DNA of 64,000 nucleotides from Candidatus Peribacteria bacterium (GCA_023245865.1 JAHFJN010000001.1:327649-391648), one strand, 5' to 3'. Counted from the stretch's first letter, positions 38,315 to 48,236 are shown. Notes: generated by a model from the letters alone, not told the origin. Numbers and translations: made by a program.

Positions 38315-38751
38315 TAAAGCGCCATCCCCGCAGCAACCGCAACATTGAGCGACTCCTTGGTCCCAAGCATGGGAATCATAACGGTGGCATCACAGAGTGA
38401 AAGTATGTCTTCGCTGAGGCCCGAGAGCTCGTGCCCGACAATCAAACAAATGCGCCTGGATGGCTTGAATGTCTGAATATTGATCGCATCTTTCGTGATC
38501 TCAAGCGCGACCAGTTGCCAACCTTCTTTTTTCAATTGATGCAAAAGTTGAAGAGGATCTTCGTGGTGCTCCCATGGCACTGCTTCCTCTGCTCCGATCG
38601 CGGTCTTGGTAATCTCACGGCGCGGTGGAACACCTGTGTATCCGGTGAGGTACAACTTCTCGACACCCATCGCATCACACGTTCTAAAAAAAGATCCGAC
38701 GTTCCAGAGGGAGCGAACATTGTGAGCCAGGAGACAGATTCTTTTTTTCAT
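38296..38751 (-). CDS. SpoU/TrmH-family RNA 2'-O-methyltransferase
   Basis: LLAHNVRSLWNVGSFFRTCDAMGVEKLYLTG, ICLIVGHELSGLSEDIL, IPMLGTKESLNVAVAAGMALY. Confidence 0.93.
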   Translation of the reverse strand: MKKRICLLAHNVRSLWNVGSFFRTCDAMGVEKLYLTGYTGVPPRREITKTAIGAEEAVPWEHHEDPLQLLHQLKKEGWQLVALEITKDAINIQTFKPSRRICLIVGHELSGLSEDILSLCDATVMIPMLGTKESLNVAVAAGMALYHITFL

Positions 38752-39296
38752 ATTTTCATCACTTCCTCCTCTTTCTTCTTCCGGAGTTCATCAATCTTCG
38801 TATTCATCGCATCGACTTCTTTTTGCAATTCTGCGGTGAGGCTTCCCTTGAGGGTCTCATTCTTTTCGTCTTTGATGTGATCGTGCGCACGCTGGCGGAT
38901 CTGACGAAGGGAAATGCGGGCCTCCTCTGCGAGTTTGTGAACGATCTTCTGGAGCTCCTTGCGACGCTCCTCCGTCATCGAGGGAAGATTGAGACGGATC
39001 ACATTTCCATCATTCATGGGGTTCACGCCGATATTGCTCTGCTGGATCGCCTTCTCGATCGCCTGCAAGACCGAGCGATCCCACGGCTGGATCACGATCG
39101 TCCTCGCATCCTGCACACTGATGCCCGCAACCGCCTTCAGGGACATGCGCTGATCGTACGCATCGACATCGATATGCTCGACCAATGCCGCATTCGCCCT
39201 TCCGGTCTGCAACTTGCCAAATTCCGTTTGCAGGAAATGAAGAACCTTCTCGGCTTCGCAGTGAAATGTCGCAATGCGCGGGTCAGTCATTGCCAC
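38748..39296 (-). CDS. frr: Ribosome recycling factor
   Basis: GRANAALVEHIDVDAYDQRMSLKAVAGISVQDARTIVIQPWDRSVLQAIEKAIQQSNIGVNPMNDG. Confidence 0.96.
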   Translation of the reverse strand: MAMTDPRIATFHCEAEKVLHFLQTEFGKLQTGRANAALVEHIDVDAYDQRMSLKAVAGISVQDARTIVIQPWDRSVLQAIEKAIQQSNIGVNPMNDGNVIRLNLPSMTEERRKELQKIVHKLAEEARISLRQIRQRAHDHIKDEKNETLKGSLTAELQKEVDAMNTKIDELRKKKEEEVMKI

Positions 39297-39310
39297 AAGG
39301 ATAGCGTTTC

Positions 39311-39338
39311 ATTCTCAATTTTCAATTCTCAATTTTCC
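39311..39338. repeat. Two tandem copies of a 14-mer ATTCTCAATTTTCA
   Basis: ATTCTCAATTTTCA-ATTCTCAATTTTCC between frr and pyrH. Confidence 0.75.
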
Positions 39339-39348
39339 ATTCGCTTGT

Positions 39349-40059
39349 TCACGCATGAACAAGCGTCCCCACCTTCTCACCCATCGCAGCCTTCATCAGA
39401 TTTTTGTGATCGGTGAAGTTGAACACGACGATCGGTAATTTTTGATCCTGACACAGACTGAACGCCGCCTGGTCCATGATGTTCAAGTGCTTCTCGAGCG
39501 CCTCTGCGTAGGTAAGCTCCTTGTAGAGTTTTGCGCTGCGAAACTTCTTGGGGTCTTTGTCATAAATGCCATTCACGTTCGTCGCTTTGAGCACACATTC
39601 GCAATTGAGTTCGAGTGCCCGGAGCGCGGCTGCGGAATCGGTCGTGAAGAACGGGTTTCCGGTACCGCCTGCGCAGATCACGATCCTCCCCTTCTCAAGG
39701 TGCCGAATGACACGGCGGCGGATGTACGGCTCCGCGAGTTGCGGCACTTGGACAGCGGAAGCAACGCGACAAAACACCCCCATCGACTCGAGCGCGGCCT
39801 GAAGAGCCACACTGTTCATGATCGTCGCGAGCATGCCCATGGCATCGCTGGCGGTACGCTCGATGCCGCTGTCAGTAGTGTCGCGGTAACGCCAGATGTT
39901 CCCTCCTCCGACGACGACCACGATCTCCATCCCCTTCCTCGAAACTGCCGCGATGGCAGCCGCGACCTTATGAAGCGTTGGCTGGTGCAATCCTTGGCCT
40001 TTGCCGTCCTTGCTCAGCGCCTCACCGGAGAGCTTGAGCATGATGCGCTTGTAAGTCAT
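39349..40059 (-). CDS. pyrH: Uridylate kinase
   Basis: MTYKRIMLKLSGEALSKDG, VVVGGGNIWRY, DAMGMLATIMNSVALQ, ICAGGTGNPFFTTDSAAALRALE. Confidence 0.96.
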   Translation of the reverse strand: MTYKRIMLKLSGEALSKDGKGQGLHQPTLHKVAAAIAAVSRKGMEIVVVVGGGNIWRYRDTTDSGIERTASDAMGMLATIMNSVALQAALESMGVFCRVASAVQVPQLAEPYIRRRVIRHLEKGRIVICAGGTGNPFFTTDSAAALRALELNCECVLKATNVNGIYDKDPKKFRSAKLYKELTYAEALEKHLNIMDQAAFSLCQDQKLPIVVFNFTDHKNLMKAAMGEKVGTLVHA

Positions 40060-40532
40060 AGAGAATGAGTGGGAGGCGGGTTTGGGCTTGGGTTCGGGTT
40101 CAGGATTTGAATGGGCTTTTTTCTGCGGGGTACGAAATGCAGAAGTTGACGGAAGAGGCCGAGGAATGCCGTGAGGGCAGCACGCCAATCGCCTCTGGCG
40201 ATTTGGCCGATGATGACAAGTTCCTTCCATTGACCCTGTACGGCAGCGAGGAAGCCAACGACGCAGTACCCAAGCACAATGAGCTCGAGGAAGCGCCCCA
40301 CCACGGGAACGAGCCAGAAGAGAACGCTAAAGGCAAAAAGCACCATCGCCTGCTTGCTATGAAACCGCACGAACGCGGAGTCTTTACGCGACACATAGAC
40401 AAAGACCGAGAGGATCCATGCATAGCTCAAAGCCGCCATATCGCGGTTCTGCTCGATATCAGTGTTGCCGGCAACAGGAACCGGCGAGATAGGTGCTTGC
40501 GGCTGCTGTGGGTTCATCTGTTCGTTCATCCT
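40056..40532 (-). CDS. Small membrane protein, DUF4870-like, Asn/Pro-rich tail
   Basis: ALSYAWILSVFVYVSRKDSAFVRFHSKQAMVLFAFSVLFWLVPVVG; tail ILNPNPSPNPPPTHSL; overlaps the pyrH start by 4 nt. Confidence 0.7.
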   Translation of the reverse strand, partial: RMNEQMNPQQPQAPISPVPVAGNTDIEQNRDMAALSYAWILSVFVYVSRKDSAFVRFHSKQAMVLFAFSVLFWLVPVVGRFLELIVLGYCVVGFLAAVQGQWKELVIIGQIARGDWRAALTAFLGLFRQLLHFVPRRKKPIQILNPNPSPNPPPTHSL

Positions 40533-40634
40533 CATAAGTATAGCATAAAGTGGCATAGTCGTTTGCTCAATCCGAACCCCTCATTCAAAGAGTCCCAATT
40601 GACAATTGGGACATAATTGCTAGATAATGCAATC

Positions 40635-41741
40635 ATGAACGAACGAGATTTGCCACAGGTCGGGTTACTCAAAAGATCAATCGCAAGTAAAAAAGTATAC
40701 GCACAATCTTTCATAAAAACCGCCATAACTTATAATGAACACGAGATATACGATCGCATGTCTGGCTTCATAGAAATGGCACAAAAAATCCAACAAGAGC
40801 GTCACGATCTACCACTCAAGCGACCAATCATTCACATTGATATAGGCTGCGGCACCGGACACTTGCTTGGAAAGATGGCTGATCAATACAAAGAGCGTAA
40901 TCGGAATTTTTGCCTCATCGGTATTGAGATCAATGAAATCCTCGCACGATATTCAGTGGAACAATTGCTTTCGCAAGGACAGACAGTGAGCAGTCATATT
41001 CATTCGAGAGAAGGGGTGGAATTCAGTGACGGCAGACATATTTTGCGACGCACATTTCCCTTCAATGAACATTCCTTGCAGATGGTGGACGTGACATCCG
41101 ACCAACAAATTGTCATCGTGCAGGACGATGCTCGCAATAGACTGGAAATCCTCAGTCGCATACTTTCAAATTTGCATCGAATGAACATCACCCACGTTGA
41201 CAGTATTTCTTTTGGGCTTCCCGGACTTGGAGCGGATGTCGCAATGCAAGACTCCAAAGATTTGCATTTAAGTAACGAAATACTTACGCGAAAAGAATGC
41301 GGCAAAGTCGTTCAGGCACTCACAGCACGAACAGCGCAGATGGCAAATGAGGTGCTGGGAGTGGGAGGACTGCTTCTCTGTTTTATGCGTCTGGATAATG
41401 GGAAAAAGTTGCGCGAAATGTACAGACAGATAACGAGAAAAGAATTTCCAGTAGATGCAGAAGAGCAATTATTTGCGAAGATGCACCTTGCACAGTCCGT
41501 ACTTGGGCCAGATGCAAAAAAGTTTTACTCCAGAGTTGGTGCTGTACTCTATCCTGCATTTAACGAAGTGGAGATGAAGGGCAATATGCAATACAGCACT
41601 TATTCGATGCATGAAGAGAAAACAGGAAAACCAAACCTAAGCGGAGATATGGATTTATATGCCCTTGGCCTTGTTCGGGCTGATTTGCACGGACCCGGAA
41701 TAAGCAGCATGCAAATGAATGGTACCCCCGGCAGGAATTGA
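40635..41741 (+). CDS. SAM-dependent methyltransferase-like protein
   Basis: IIHIDIGCGTGHLLGKMADQY...CLIGIEINEILARYS (motif I). Confidence 0.65.
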   Translation: MNERDLPQVGLLKRSIASKKVYAQSFIKTAITYNEHEIYDRMSGFIEMAQKIQQERHDLPLKRPIIHIDIGCGTGHLLGKMADQYKERNRNFCLIGIEINEILARYSVEQLLSQGQTVSSHIHSREGVEFSDGRHILRRTFPFNEHSLQMVDVTSDQQIVIVQDDARNRLEILSRILSNLHRMNITHVDSISFGLPGLGADVAMQDSKDLHLSNEILTRKECGKVVQALTARTAQMANEVLGVGGLLLCFMRLDNGKKLREMYRQITRKEFPVDAEEQLFAKMHLAQSVLGPDAKKFYSRVGAVLYPAFNEVEMKGNMQYSTYSMHEEKTGKPNLSGDMDLYALGLVRADLHGPGISSMQMNGTPGRN

Positions 41742-41795
41742 ACCTGCGGCCAATAGGTTAGAAACCTACTGCTCTATCCACTGAGCTACGGGGGC
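41720..41795 (-). tRNA. tRNA-Arg (UCU), CCA encoded
   Basis: Minus strand GCCCCCGTAGCTCAGTGGATAGAGCAGTAGGTTTCTAACCTATTGGCCGCAGGTTCAATTCCTGCCGGGGGTACCA; anticodon loop TTTCTAA. Confidence 0.95.
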
Positions 41796-41861
41796 ACTGT
41801 CCTTCCCTCATTTTACCAGAAAGACCGCATACCCGACACGGATGTCATCAAAAAAGAATGT

Positions 41862-42566
41862 TCACTTCTGCGTGAGTGCGCCGTCTGCAAGCTGAACTTT
41901 TGGAATGATTTTTGCCTTGTTTGCGAGTGTGCTCTTGATCGGAAACGGCTCCAGAGGTTTTTTATCAACGACAAGAGTTTTGCAAAGATGTGCAATCTCC
42001 TCATCCGTCCAGTCTGAGGAACCTTGCAGTACCTTGATCAATTTCTCGGAAGGCGGTGCATCTGTAACCTTCTGCGCCGTAATCGTCGTGATTCCCTCTG
42101 CATCTCGAACAATACCTATGACCTTTGCGAGACTCGGCGACCCGATCACTTTTGCAAGCGAAATGAGTTCGTGTGGAACTTCATTCCCCTTCTCATCGCC
42201 AAAATAGAGGACAGGCTCATCGACCGGAAAGCGCATCGATATGTCCCGCGTTCCACCCGGCGCATCGGGGTCGTCCACCCTGACCCAGTAGGTTTTTCCG
42301 AGCTCGATGTCGCCAACGACTGCGCTGAGATAGTCCCGCTGAGGCAATATTTTTTCCGGAACTGCTTCAGTCCGATCGGGCGAAGCTGCCACGGGAGCCT
42401 GAAGAATGGCATCTGCCTTGTCACGTTTTGCAAAAAAAGAAATTGCGCCTGTCGTCACAAGCACGGAGATGGCAGCACGAAAACCAGCTACCTTGAGGAT
42501 CTTCATGACAGATACTGATTGTGGTTTTTTTGTATGGACAATGTGATCGGATGACTCGATTGTCAT
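41862..42566 (-). CDS. Hypothetical single-TM protein
   Basis: 234 aa; AAISVLVTTGAISFFAKRDK TM. Confidence 0.6.
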   Translation of the reverse strand: MTIESSDHIVHTKKPQSVSVMKILKVAGFRAAISVLVTTGAISFFAKRDKADAILQAPVAASPDRTEAVPEKILPQRDYLSAVVGDIELGKTYWVRVDDPDAPGGTRDISMRFPVDEPVLYFGDEKGNEVPHELISLAKVIGSPSLAKVIGIVRDAEGITTITAQKVTDAPPSEKLIKVLQGSSDWTDEEIAHLCKTLVVDKKPLEPFPIKSTLANKAKIIPKVQLADGALTQK

Positions 42567-42622
42567 GATTCGAATTCTAGCACTGCAATAGCGCGCGCAA
42601 GGAAATCAGCTTGCCAAAAAAT

Positions 42623-45460
42623 TTACCGTCCCCAAAGGGATTGCAAGGAGAGGAACGTCTGATGGAAAACATCTGCGATGGCGCTGAGAAATTGCGACGC
42701 AGACGAAGGCACAGGTACCGCAGATATCAGAGGAGCGGAAGGAATGGGTAGTACAGTGACAGGCTCCGAGGCAACATTCTGTGCGGCAGGGTGAGCCTTG
42801 TCTTCTAAGTGGCACGAAGAATCGCACCCATCCCCATTCACGCTGTTGCTGTCATCGCACTGCTCGCTTGCATCCTTGGTACCATCCCCGCAATGAGCGG
42901 GATGACAATCGGGACGACAGCGATCCGGAATGTTGACGGAATTTTGCAATCCTTCATCGCACGTCTCATTGAAGAGCGTATCGACGACGCCATTGCCGCA
43001 CCGCGGAGTGAGACAAAGCGTGCTGCAACTGTTCGGATCCGTGTCGGAATTTTTACCTCCGTCATCACATTCTTCCCCGATTTCCAGAACGCCATTTCCG
43101 CACGCACTCAGGGTACATGCAGACGTGCATCCGTCGCCGAGAATATCATTGCCGTCATCGCATTGCTCGGCCGAATCTGTGACGCCGTCTCCGCAGTGAG
43201 GCAAGGTGCAATCCTGACGACACACGTCTGGTTTTACATCGGAATTATTGACGCCTTGATCGCATTCCTCCTTGCCTTCACGAATGCCATTCCCGCAACC
43301 GACCGGAACGCTGAAGGGTGGAGGCTCCGCCGGCTTCGTGATGACCGGAATATTCTCCGACGAACGTACATTCTCCTGCACGGGGCTGAAGAGCATGGAC
43401 TGCGCCGAACTGCTGGATGCCGCACGTATGGACTGCACCGCCGGTACTGCTATTTCCAAGAAACGCGAGGGAGGCGCCTTGGACTCACCGGATTCCAGCT
43501 GCTGATCCGACGCATTCACACTGCACACGGAGAGGAATTGCACTATGCACTGTGCCGAACAGGATTTACCGCATGTGGGAATCACAAACAAGCCATCATC
43601 ATCCTTTGCCGGTTCACACTGTTCATGGTCGTTCGCATCCACGATGCCGTTGCCGCAGAAGGTTTTGTGGCAGAAGCGATCACACCCCGCCACCACTCCG
43701 TTGAAAAATCCATTATCGCACGTTTCACCTATTTGCTCCTGCGTCACACCATCGCCGCAGACTGCGGGCGGAGCGGCGCTCTTCAGAGCATCGGACGAAG
43801 CAACGACGCAGCTGTTTGTGCAATTGGGATCTTTGGACGGCTCACATTCTTCATTTTGGCCGTTGCCGTTGAGAATTTGTACAATGCCGTCCCCGCACGT
43901 TGTTCTCTTGCAGGAGCTGGTGCAAGTTTTGGTGGGGCCGTTACTGTTCGAACCGATGTCACACTCTTCTCCCGCCTTTGGATTTGCCTTTGCATCGCCG
44001 CAGGATGAGACCGTGCAATCAAAATTGCATGTGGCATTGCCACCGTATCCACCGTCACACGGCTCCGCCCCTTTCACGAGACCGTCACCACAGAGTGTCG
44101 CACAACTGCTCCTCGGCGATCCGCTGCACGTGTACCCCACCTCGATACTGCAACCGGCAGAGCATCCGTCGCCGGATACTTTATTTCCATCGTCGCAGGC
44201 CTCGCTGTCGGACTTCGTGCCGTTGCCGCAGTTTGTCGTACAGACAGACGGCGATGCATTGGTGCAGGTGAAAGATGTCTCGACCGTACAGGCAGCGGAG
44301 CATCCGTCCCCCGCGACCGCATTGCCGTCGTCGCAGCCTTCATTCCCCGCCCTGATGCTATCCCCGCAGACGGTTGCGCAGACATTGGGCGATGCATTGC
44401 TGCAGGTATATCCCGTCTGCACCGTGCAAGTTGCGGAACATCCATCTCCTGCAGTCGTATTGCCATCATCACATCCTTCACCCGATTGCTTCGTAGAGTC
44501 TCCACAGGTACCAACGGTACACACACTCGGCGTCGTACCCGTACAGGTGTAGCCACTCTCAACCGTGCAGGACGAGGAACATCCGTCTGCGTCGGTCACA
44601 TTTGCATCATCACACCCCTCCGTACTCGCTTTGACGCCGTCACCGCAGGTCGCACTGCATGAACTTGGAGAACCGCTGCAACTGAATCCTGTTTCAACGG
44701 CACAGACGGAGCTGCAGCCGTCGCCGTTCGTTGTGTTACTGTCGTCACAGCCTTCTGCACCGATCTTGTAACCATCCCCGCAGGCAGCGGCGGAGCAGAC
44801 GTTCGGAGTGGCGGTGTTGCAGGACCATCCTGTTTCCGCCTGGCAGTACGAAGCACATCCATCTCCGTCGGTGGTGTTACCGTCGTCACAGCCTTCGGAT
44901 CCTTTGCGATGACTGTCGGCGCAGATACCATCACACGAACTGGGAGATCCGGAGCAGGTCCAGTAGGTTTCAACGGCACAGACGGAGCTGCAGCCGTCGC
45001 CGTTTGTTGTGTTACTGTCGTCACAGCCTTCTGCACCGATCTTGTAACCATCCCCGCAGGCAGCGGCGGAGCAGACGTTCGGAGTGGCGGTGTTGCAGGA
45101 CCATCCTGTTTCCGCCTGGCAGTACGAAGCACATCCATCTCCGTCGGTGGTGTTACCGTCGTCACAGCCTTCGGATCCTTTGCGATGACTGTCGGCGCAG
45201 ATACCATCACACGAACTGGGAGATCCGGAGCAGGTCCAGTAGGTTTCAACGGCACAGACGGAGCTGCAGCCGTCGCCGTTTGTTGTGTTACTGTCGTCAC
45301 AGCCTTCTGCACCTTCGATCATCCCATCTCCACACGTGGCAGCATACGAGCTCTCATAATGCTGCGAAAACAGCACGATCATGGCAAGAAAGGAAAGCAC
45401 GCAACCCGCACCCGAGAGGGTGTAGAGGTGCTTTTTGTGGGTATGTCGAATGTGTTTCAT
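42623..45460 (-). CDS. Large Cys-rich repeat surface protein (DUF4215-type repeats)
   Basis: 945 aa; repeated CGDGxxxxxEGCDDGNTTxGDGCSxxCxxExGxxC; signal/TM at N-terminus. Confidence 0.85.
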   Translation of the reverse strand: MKHIRHTHKKHLYTLSGAGCVLSFLAMIVLFSQHYESSYAATCGDGMIEGAEGCDDSNTTNGDGCSSVCAVETYWTCSGSPSSCDGICADSHRKGSEGCDDGNTTDGDGCASYCQAETGWSCNTATPNVCSAAACGDGYKIGAEGCDDSNTTNGDGCSSVCAVETYWTCSGSPSSCDGICADSHRKGSEGCDDGNTTDGDGCASYCQAETGWSCNTATPNVCSAAACGDGYKIGAEGCDDSNTTNGDGCSSVCAVETGFSCSGSPSSCSATCGDGVKASTEGCDDANVTDADGCSSSCTVESGYTCTGTTPSVCTVGTCGDSTKQSGEGCDDGNTTAGDGCSATCTVQTGYTCSNASPNVCATVCGDSIRAGNEGCDDGNAVAGDGCSAACTVETSFTCTNASPSVCTTNCGNGTKSDSEACDDGNKVSGDGCSAGCSIEVGYTCSGSPRSSCATLCGDGLVKGAEPCDGGYGGNATCNFDCTVSSCGDAKANPKAGEECDIGSNSNGPTKTCTSSCKRTTCGDGIVQILNGNGQNEECEPSKDPNCTNSCVVASSDALKSAAPPAVCGDGVTQEQIGETCDNGFFNGVVAGCDRFCHKTFCGNGIVDANDHEQCEPAKDDDGLFVIPTCGKSCSAQCIVQFLSVCSVNASDQQLESGESKAPPSRFLEIAVPAVQSIRAASSSSAQSMLFSPVQENVRSSENIPVITKPAEPPPFSVPVGCGNGIREGKEECDQGVNNSDVKPDVCRQDCTLPHCGDGVTDSAEQCDDGNDILGDGCTSACTLSACGNGVLEIGEECDDGGKNSDTDPNSCSTLCLTPRCGNGVVDTLFNETCDEGLQNSVNIPDRCRPDCHPAHCGDGTKDASEQCDDSNSVNGDGCDSSCHLEDKAHPAAQNVASEPVTVLPIPSAPLISAVPVPSSASQFLSAIADVFHQTFLSLQSLWGR
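44735..45310 (-). repeat. 276-bp (92-aa) near-identical tandem repeat inside the Cys-rich gene
   Basis: gttactgtcgtcacagccttctgcac recurs at 44735, 45011 and 45287, exactly 276 bp apart; 92-aa unit CGDGYKIGAEGCDDSNTTNG...NVCSAAA. Confidence 0.92.
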
Positions 45461-45519
45461 GAATCTCCTGATTATAGCATAGTTGAGCGTTCTATGCTAC
45501 AATAGTTCAAACGAACGCT

Positions 45520-46926
45520 ATGCGACTCACAAAGATCATCTGCACGCTCGGGCCAGCCACGCACACACCGGAGATGATCCGCGCACTCGCCGGCAAAGGG
45601 ATGAATATCGCACGGCTGAATTTCTCACACGGGTCGCACGAAGATCATCAGAAAACGATCGATGCGGTCAAGCAGGTGAATGCAGAGGACAATCGAAGTA
45701 TCGCTCTCCTTCTCGATACGAAAGGCGCGGAGATCCGGACAGGCGACAGAGAATCACCGATTGCCATCACGAAGAACCAGGAAGTTGTTTTCTCCTCACA
45801 CGCGCTCCCCGGCGAAACACGTCCGGTGATCATTGTGAACTACGAATCGTTTGCAAAAGATGTCGTGCACGCCACATCGATACTGCTCGATAACGGCGTG
45901 ATGTCCTTTGAGATGATCGCACGAAACGCCGACGGATCGGTGGTGGCACGATCACACGATGACGGACACATCGGATCACGCCGGCACGTCAACCTGCCGG
46001 GCGCAGATATCAGTTTGCCCTCGATGATGGAAAAAGATTGGAGTGACCTGGAGTTTGGCATCGCGCAGGGAGTCGATTACGTCGCATTGTCCTTCATCCG
46101 CACTGCAGAGGAAGTGGAAGAAGTCGCAGCATTCATTAAAAAACACGGCGGCACAGTGAAAACAATCGCAAAGATCGAAACTGCGCAGGCAGTCGCCAAC
46201 ATCGACCGCATCATTGCAGTCTCCGATGGCATCATGGTCGCGCGTGGAGATCTGGGGGCGGAACTTCCGTACCAGAAAATTCCGGCTATTCAGGACATGA
46301 TTGTTTCGAAGTGTCGGGCGGCAGGCAAACCCGTCATTGTCGCCACACAGATGCTCGAGAGCATGATCGAAAATCCGATGCCGACGCGTGCGGAAGTGAC
46401 GGACATCGCACATGCGGTGACGACGCGCGCAGATATGACGATGCTTTCGGCCGAGACCGCAGTCGGGAAACATCCTGCCGAATCCGTCGAAGCAATGAGC
46501 TCTATTCTGCTCGAGACCGAACAAAGCCAAGGTCCCGCAGAGATGCCCGCCGGATCGCATGCAACGGGGGAACACGCTGCGCTTGCGGACGCCGCGGTCA
46601 GCATGGCATTTTCTGTAAAATCCCCGGCTATCTTGGTGCTCACACGCACGGGCAAAACACCGATCGCGGTCAGCAGGCTGCGCTCGAATCTGCCCATCAT
46701 CGCACTCACGGAATCACCCGGTATTCAACGCATGCTGCAGGCCTATCACGGTGTCACGGCACTCCTGATTGTGTTTGATGCCGACCCGGAAGTGACGATT
46801 ACCCATGCTTTTTCGGCCGCAAAAGAACAGGGACTCCTCATCAGTGGAGAAAAGATCGTGCTCATCTCGGACACTCGTGCGGGAAAAGGCACCGTGCATA
46901 CGGTCCACGTTCGCAAGGTCCCGTAA
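45520..46926 (+). CDS. pyk: Pyruvate kinase
   Basis: RLTKIICTLGPATHTPEMIRALAGKGMNIARLNFSHGSHEDH, IMVARGDLGAELPYQKIPAIQ, ATQMLESMIENPMPTRAEVTDIAHAV. Confidence 0.97.
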   Translation: MRLTKIICTLGPATHTPEMIRALAGKGMNIARLNFSHGSHEDHQKTIDAVKQVNAEDNRSIALLLDTKGAEIRTGDRESPIAITKNQEVVFSSHALPGETRPVIIVNYESFAKDVVHATSILLDNGVMSFEMIARNADGSVVARSHDDGHIGSRRHVNLPGADISLPSMMEKDWSDLEFGIAQGVDYVALSFIRTAEEVEEVAAFIKKHGGTVKTIAKIETAQAVANIDRIIAVSDGIMVARGDLGAELPYQKIPAIQDMIVSKCRAAGKPVIVATQMLESMIENPMPTRAEVTDIAHAVTTRADMTMLSAETAVGKHPAESVEAMSSILLETEQSQGPAEMPAGSHATGEHAALADAAVSMAFSVKSPAILVLTRTGKTPIAVSRLRSNLPIIALTESPGIQRMLQAYHGVTALLIVFDADPEVTITHAFSAAKEQGLLISGEKIVLISDTRAGKGTVHTVHVRKVP

Positions 46927-46940
46927 CGAGAAACGAAAAA

Positions 46941-47288
46941 CTATCGTTTTGCCACCGCCCTCTCACTCTCCACATACACGGGATTTTTTGCAGGGATCAT
47001 CGATTGAATTTTTTCGTCAGCCTGCAATACTTCGAGTGACTGCTGCTGCGAAATCTGCATATTTTGCACTTCCTCTTTGAGGAGCAGCTGTGACCGCTCA
47101 TGCTCAAGATTACGGAGCCGATAACCCTTTGTAGCGTTTGCGTTCTCATGGAAGAGAATGAGGAGCGCGAGCAAAAGAATGAGCGATCCGATGGCAACCA
47201 TAAGGAGCACTGTGCTCTGATCAACGAGTTTCCCGAGGGAGGAACGTTTGGGAACGGCCGAACGCGAAGGAAACGGAAGGGAGAACAT
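46941..47288 (-). CDS. ftsL: FtsL-like septum protein
   Basis: 115 aa; TM then heptad-rich EHERSQLLLKEEVQNMQISQQQSLEVL; directly downstream of rsmH. Confidence 0.6.
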   Translation of the reverse strand: MFSLPFPSRSAVPKRSSLGKLVDQSTVLLMVAIGSLILLLALLILFHENANATKGYRLRNLEHERSQLLLKEEVQNMQISQQQSLEVLQADEKIQSMIPAKNPVYVESERAVAKR

Positions 47289-47291
47289 AGT

Positions 47292-48236
47292 CTAGAGTCT
47301 GAATTGTAATGCGCGGAATTTCGCGCTGCGCGACCGTGGATTATCTGCCATTTCTTGTGCGGAGGGAACGAGGGCTTTCGGCGTGAGCAGGCGGAACGCG
47401 GCATCCTGAGAGATTTTTCCCGTGATGGGATCTTTGAGTGGAGTCGTGAGGGAACGAAATGTGTGCTTCACCGGCCGGTCTTCGAGAGAATGATAGCTGA
47501 TGATCCCCATGCGGCCACCTTTTTTGAGAAGCGAAGGACCAACATGCAGCAACGCATCAAGAGCCGTGAGTTCGTCATTGACCGCGATCCTGAGCGCTTG
47601 GAACACGAGAGGCAGGATCGCTTTTGCGCGGAATCCGAAGAGCTCTTCAATGAGTGTGCGAAGCTGTGCCGTCGTCGCAATCTGCGTACCGGCAAGTGTC
47701 GATGCCAATCTTCTCGCTTGCATGTAGAGCTCCCCGTACGAGCGGAAAATCGTTGCGAGCTCTGCTTCATCGGACATTTCGATCAAATGCATAGCCGTCA
47801 CGCCTCGACTTTGATCGAACCGAAGATCGAGCGGTCCGTCGGACCGAAACGAAAACCCGCGCGCGGGATCATCAAGGTGCGGTGAACTTAAGCCCAAGTC
47901 TGCAAACAGAATATCAACGCGCGGGAGATTCAGCTCTGAAAGCTGCGAAAAATTTGCATGCATGAGCGTTGTGCGATCAGAAAACTCAGAAAGATTTTTC
48001 CGTGCAACCTCCAAATTTCTCTGATCCGCATCGAGGCCGATCAATCGACCCGCCTCACCGACACTCTCCAAAAATGTGTGCGCATGACCCCCGAGTCCGA
48101 GCGTCACATCGAGTACCGTCTCGCCGTGCTTCGGCTGAAACACATTCATCACTGTCGTTTGAAGGACCGGTATGTGAAGTGTACGAGAACTCTGCATTTC
48201 AGCAACATAATGCCCTATCTCGTGTTTTCGGTGCAT
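47292..48236 (-). CDS. rsmH: 16S rRNA (cytosine1402-N4)-methyltransferase
   Basis: HIPVLQTTVMNVFQPKHGETVLDVTLGLGGHAHTFLE, GLDADQRNLEVA, FADLGLSSPHLDDPARGFSFRSDGPLDLRFD. Confidence 0.95.
   Translation of the reverse strand: MHRKHEIGHYVAEMQSSRTLHIPVLQTTVMNVFQPKHGETVLDVTLGLGGHAHTFLESVGEAGRLIGLDADQRNLEVARKNLSEFSDRTTLMHANFSQLSELNLPRVDILFADLGLSSPHLDDPARGFSFRSDGPLDLRFDQSRGVTAMHLIEMSDEAELATIFRSYGELYMQARRLASTLAGTQIATTAQLRTLIEELFGFRAKAILPLVFQALRIAVNDELTALDALLHVGPSLLKKGGRMGIISYHSLEDRPVKHTFRSLTTPLKDPITGKISQDAAFRLLTPKALVPSAQEMADNPRSRSAKFRALQFRL

Noticed and set aside
42809-44008. 399-aa plus-strand ORF and other antisense ORFs over the Cys-rich gene
   Set aside because: Shadow frames maintained by the repetitive DUF4215-type coding sequence.
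44735-45310. Possible CRISPR or minisatellite array
   Set aside because: The repeats are 276-bp coding units within one ORF with conserved Cys spacing; no repeat-spacer pattern or cas genes.
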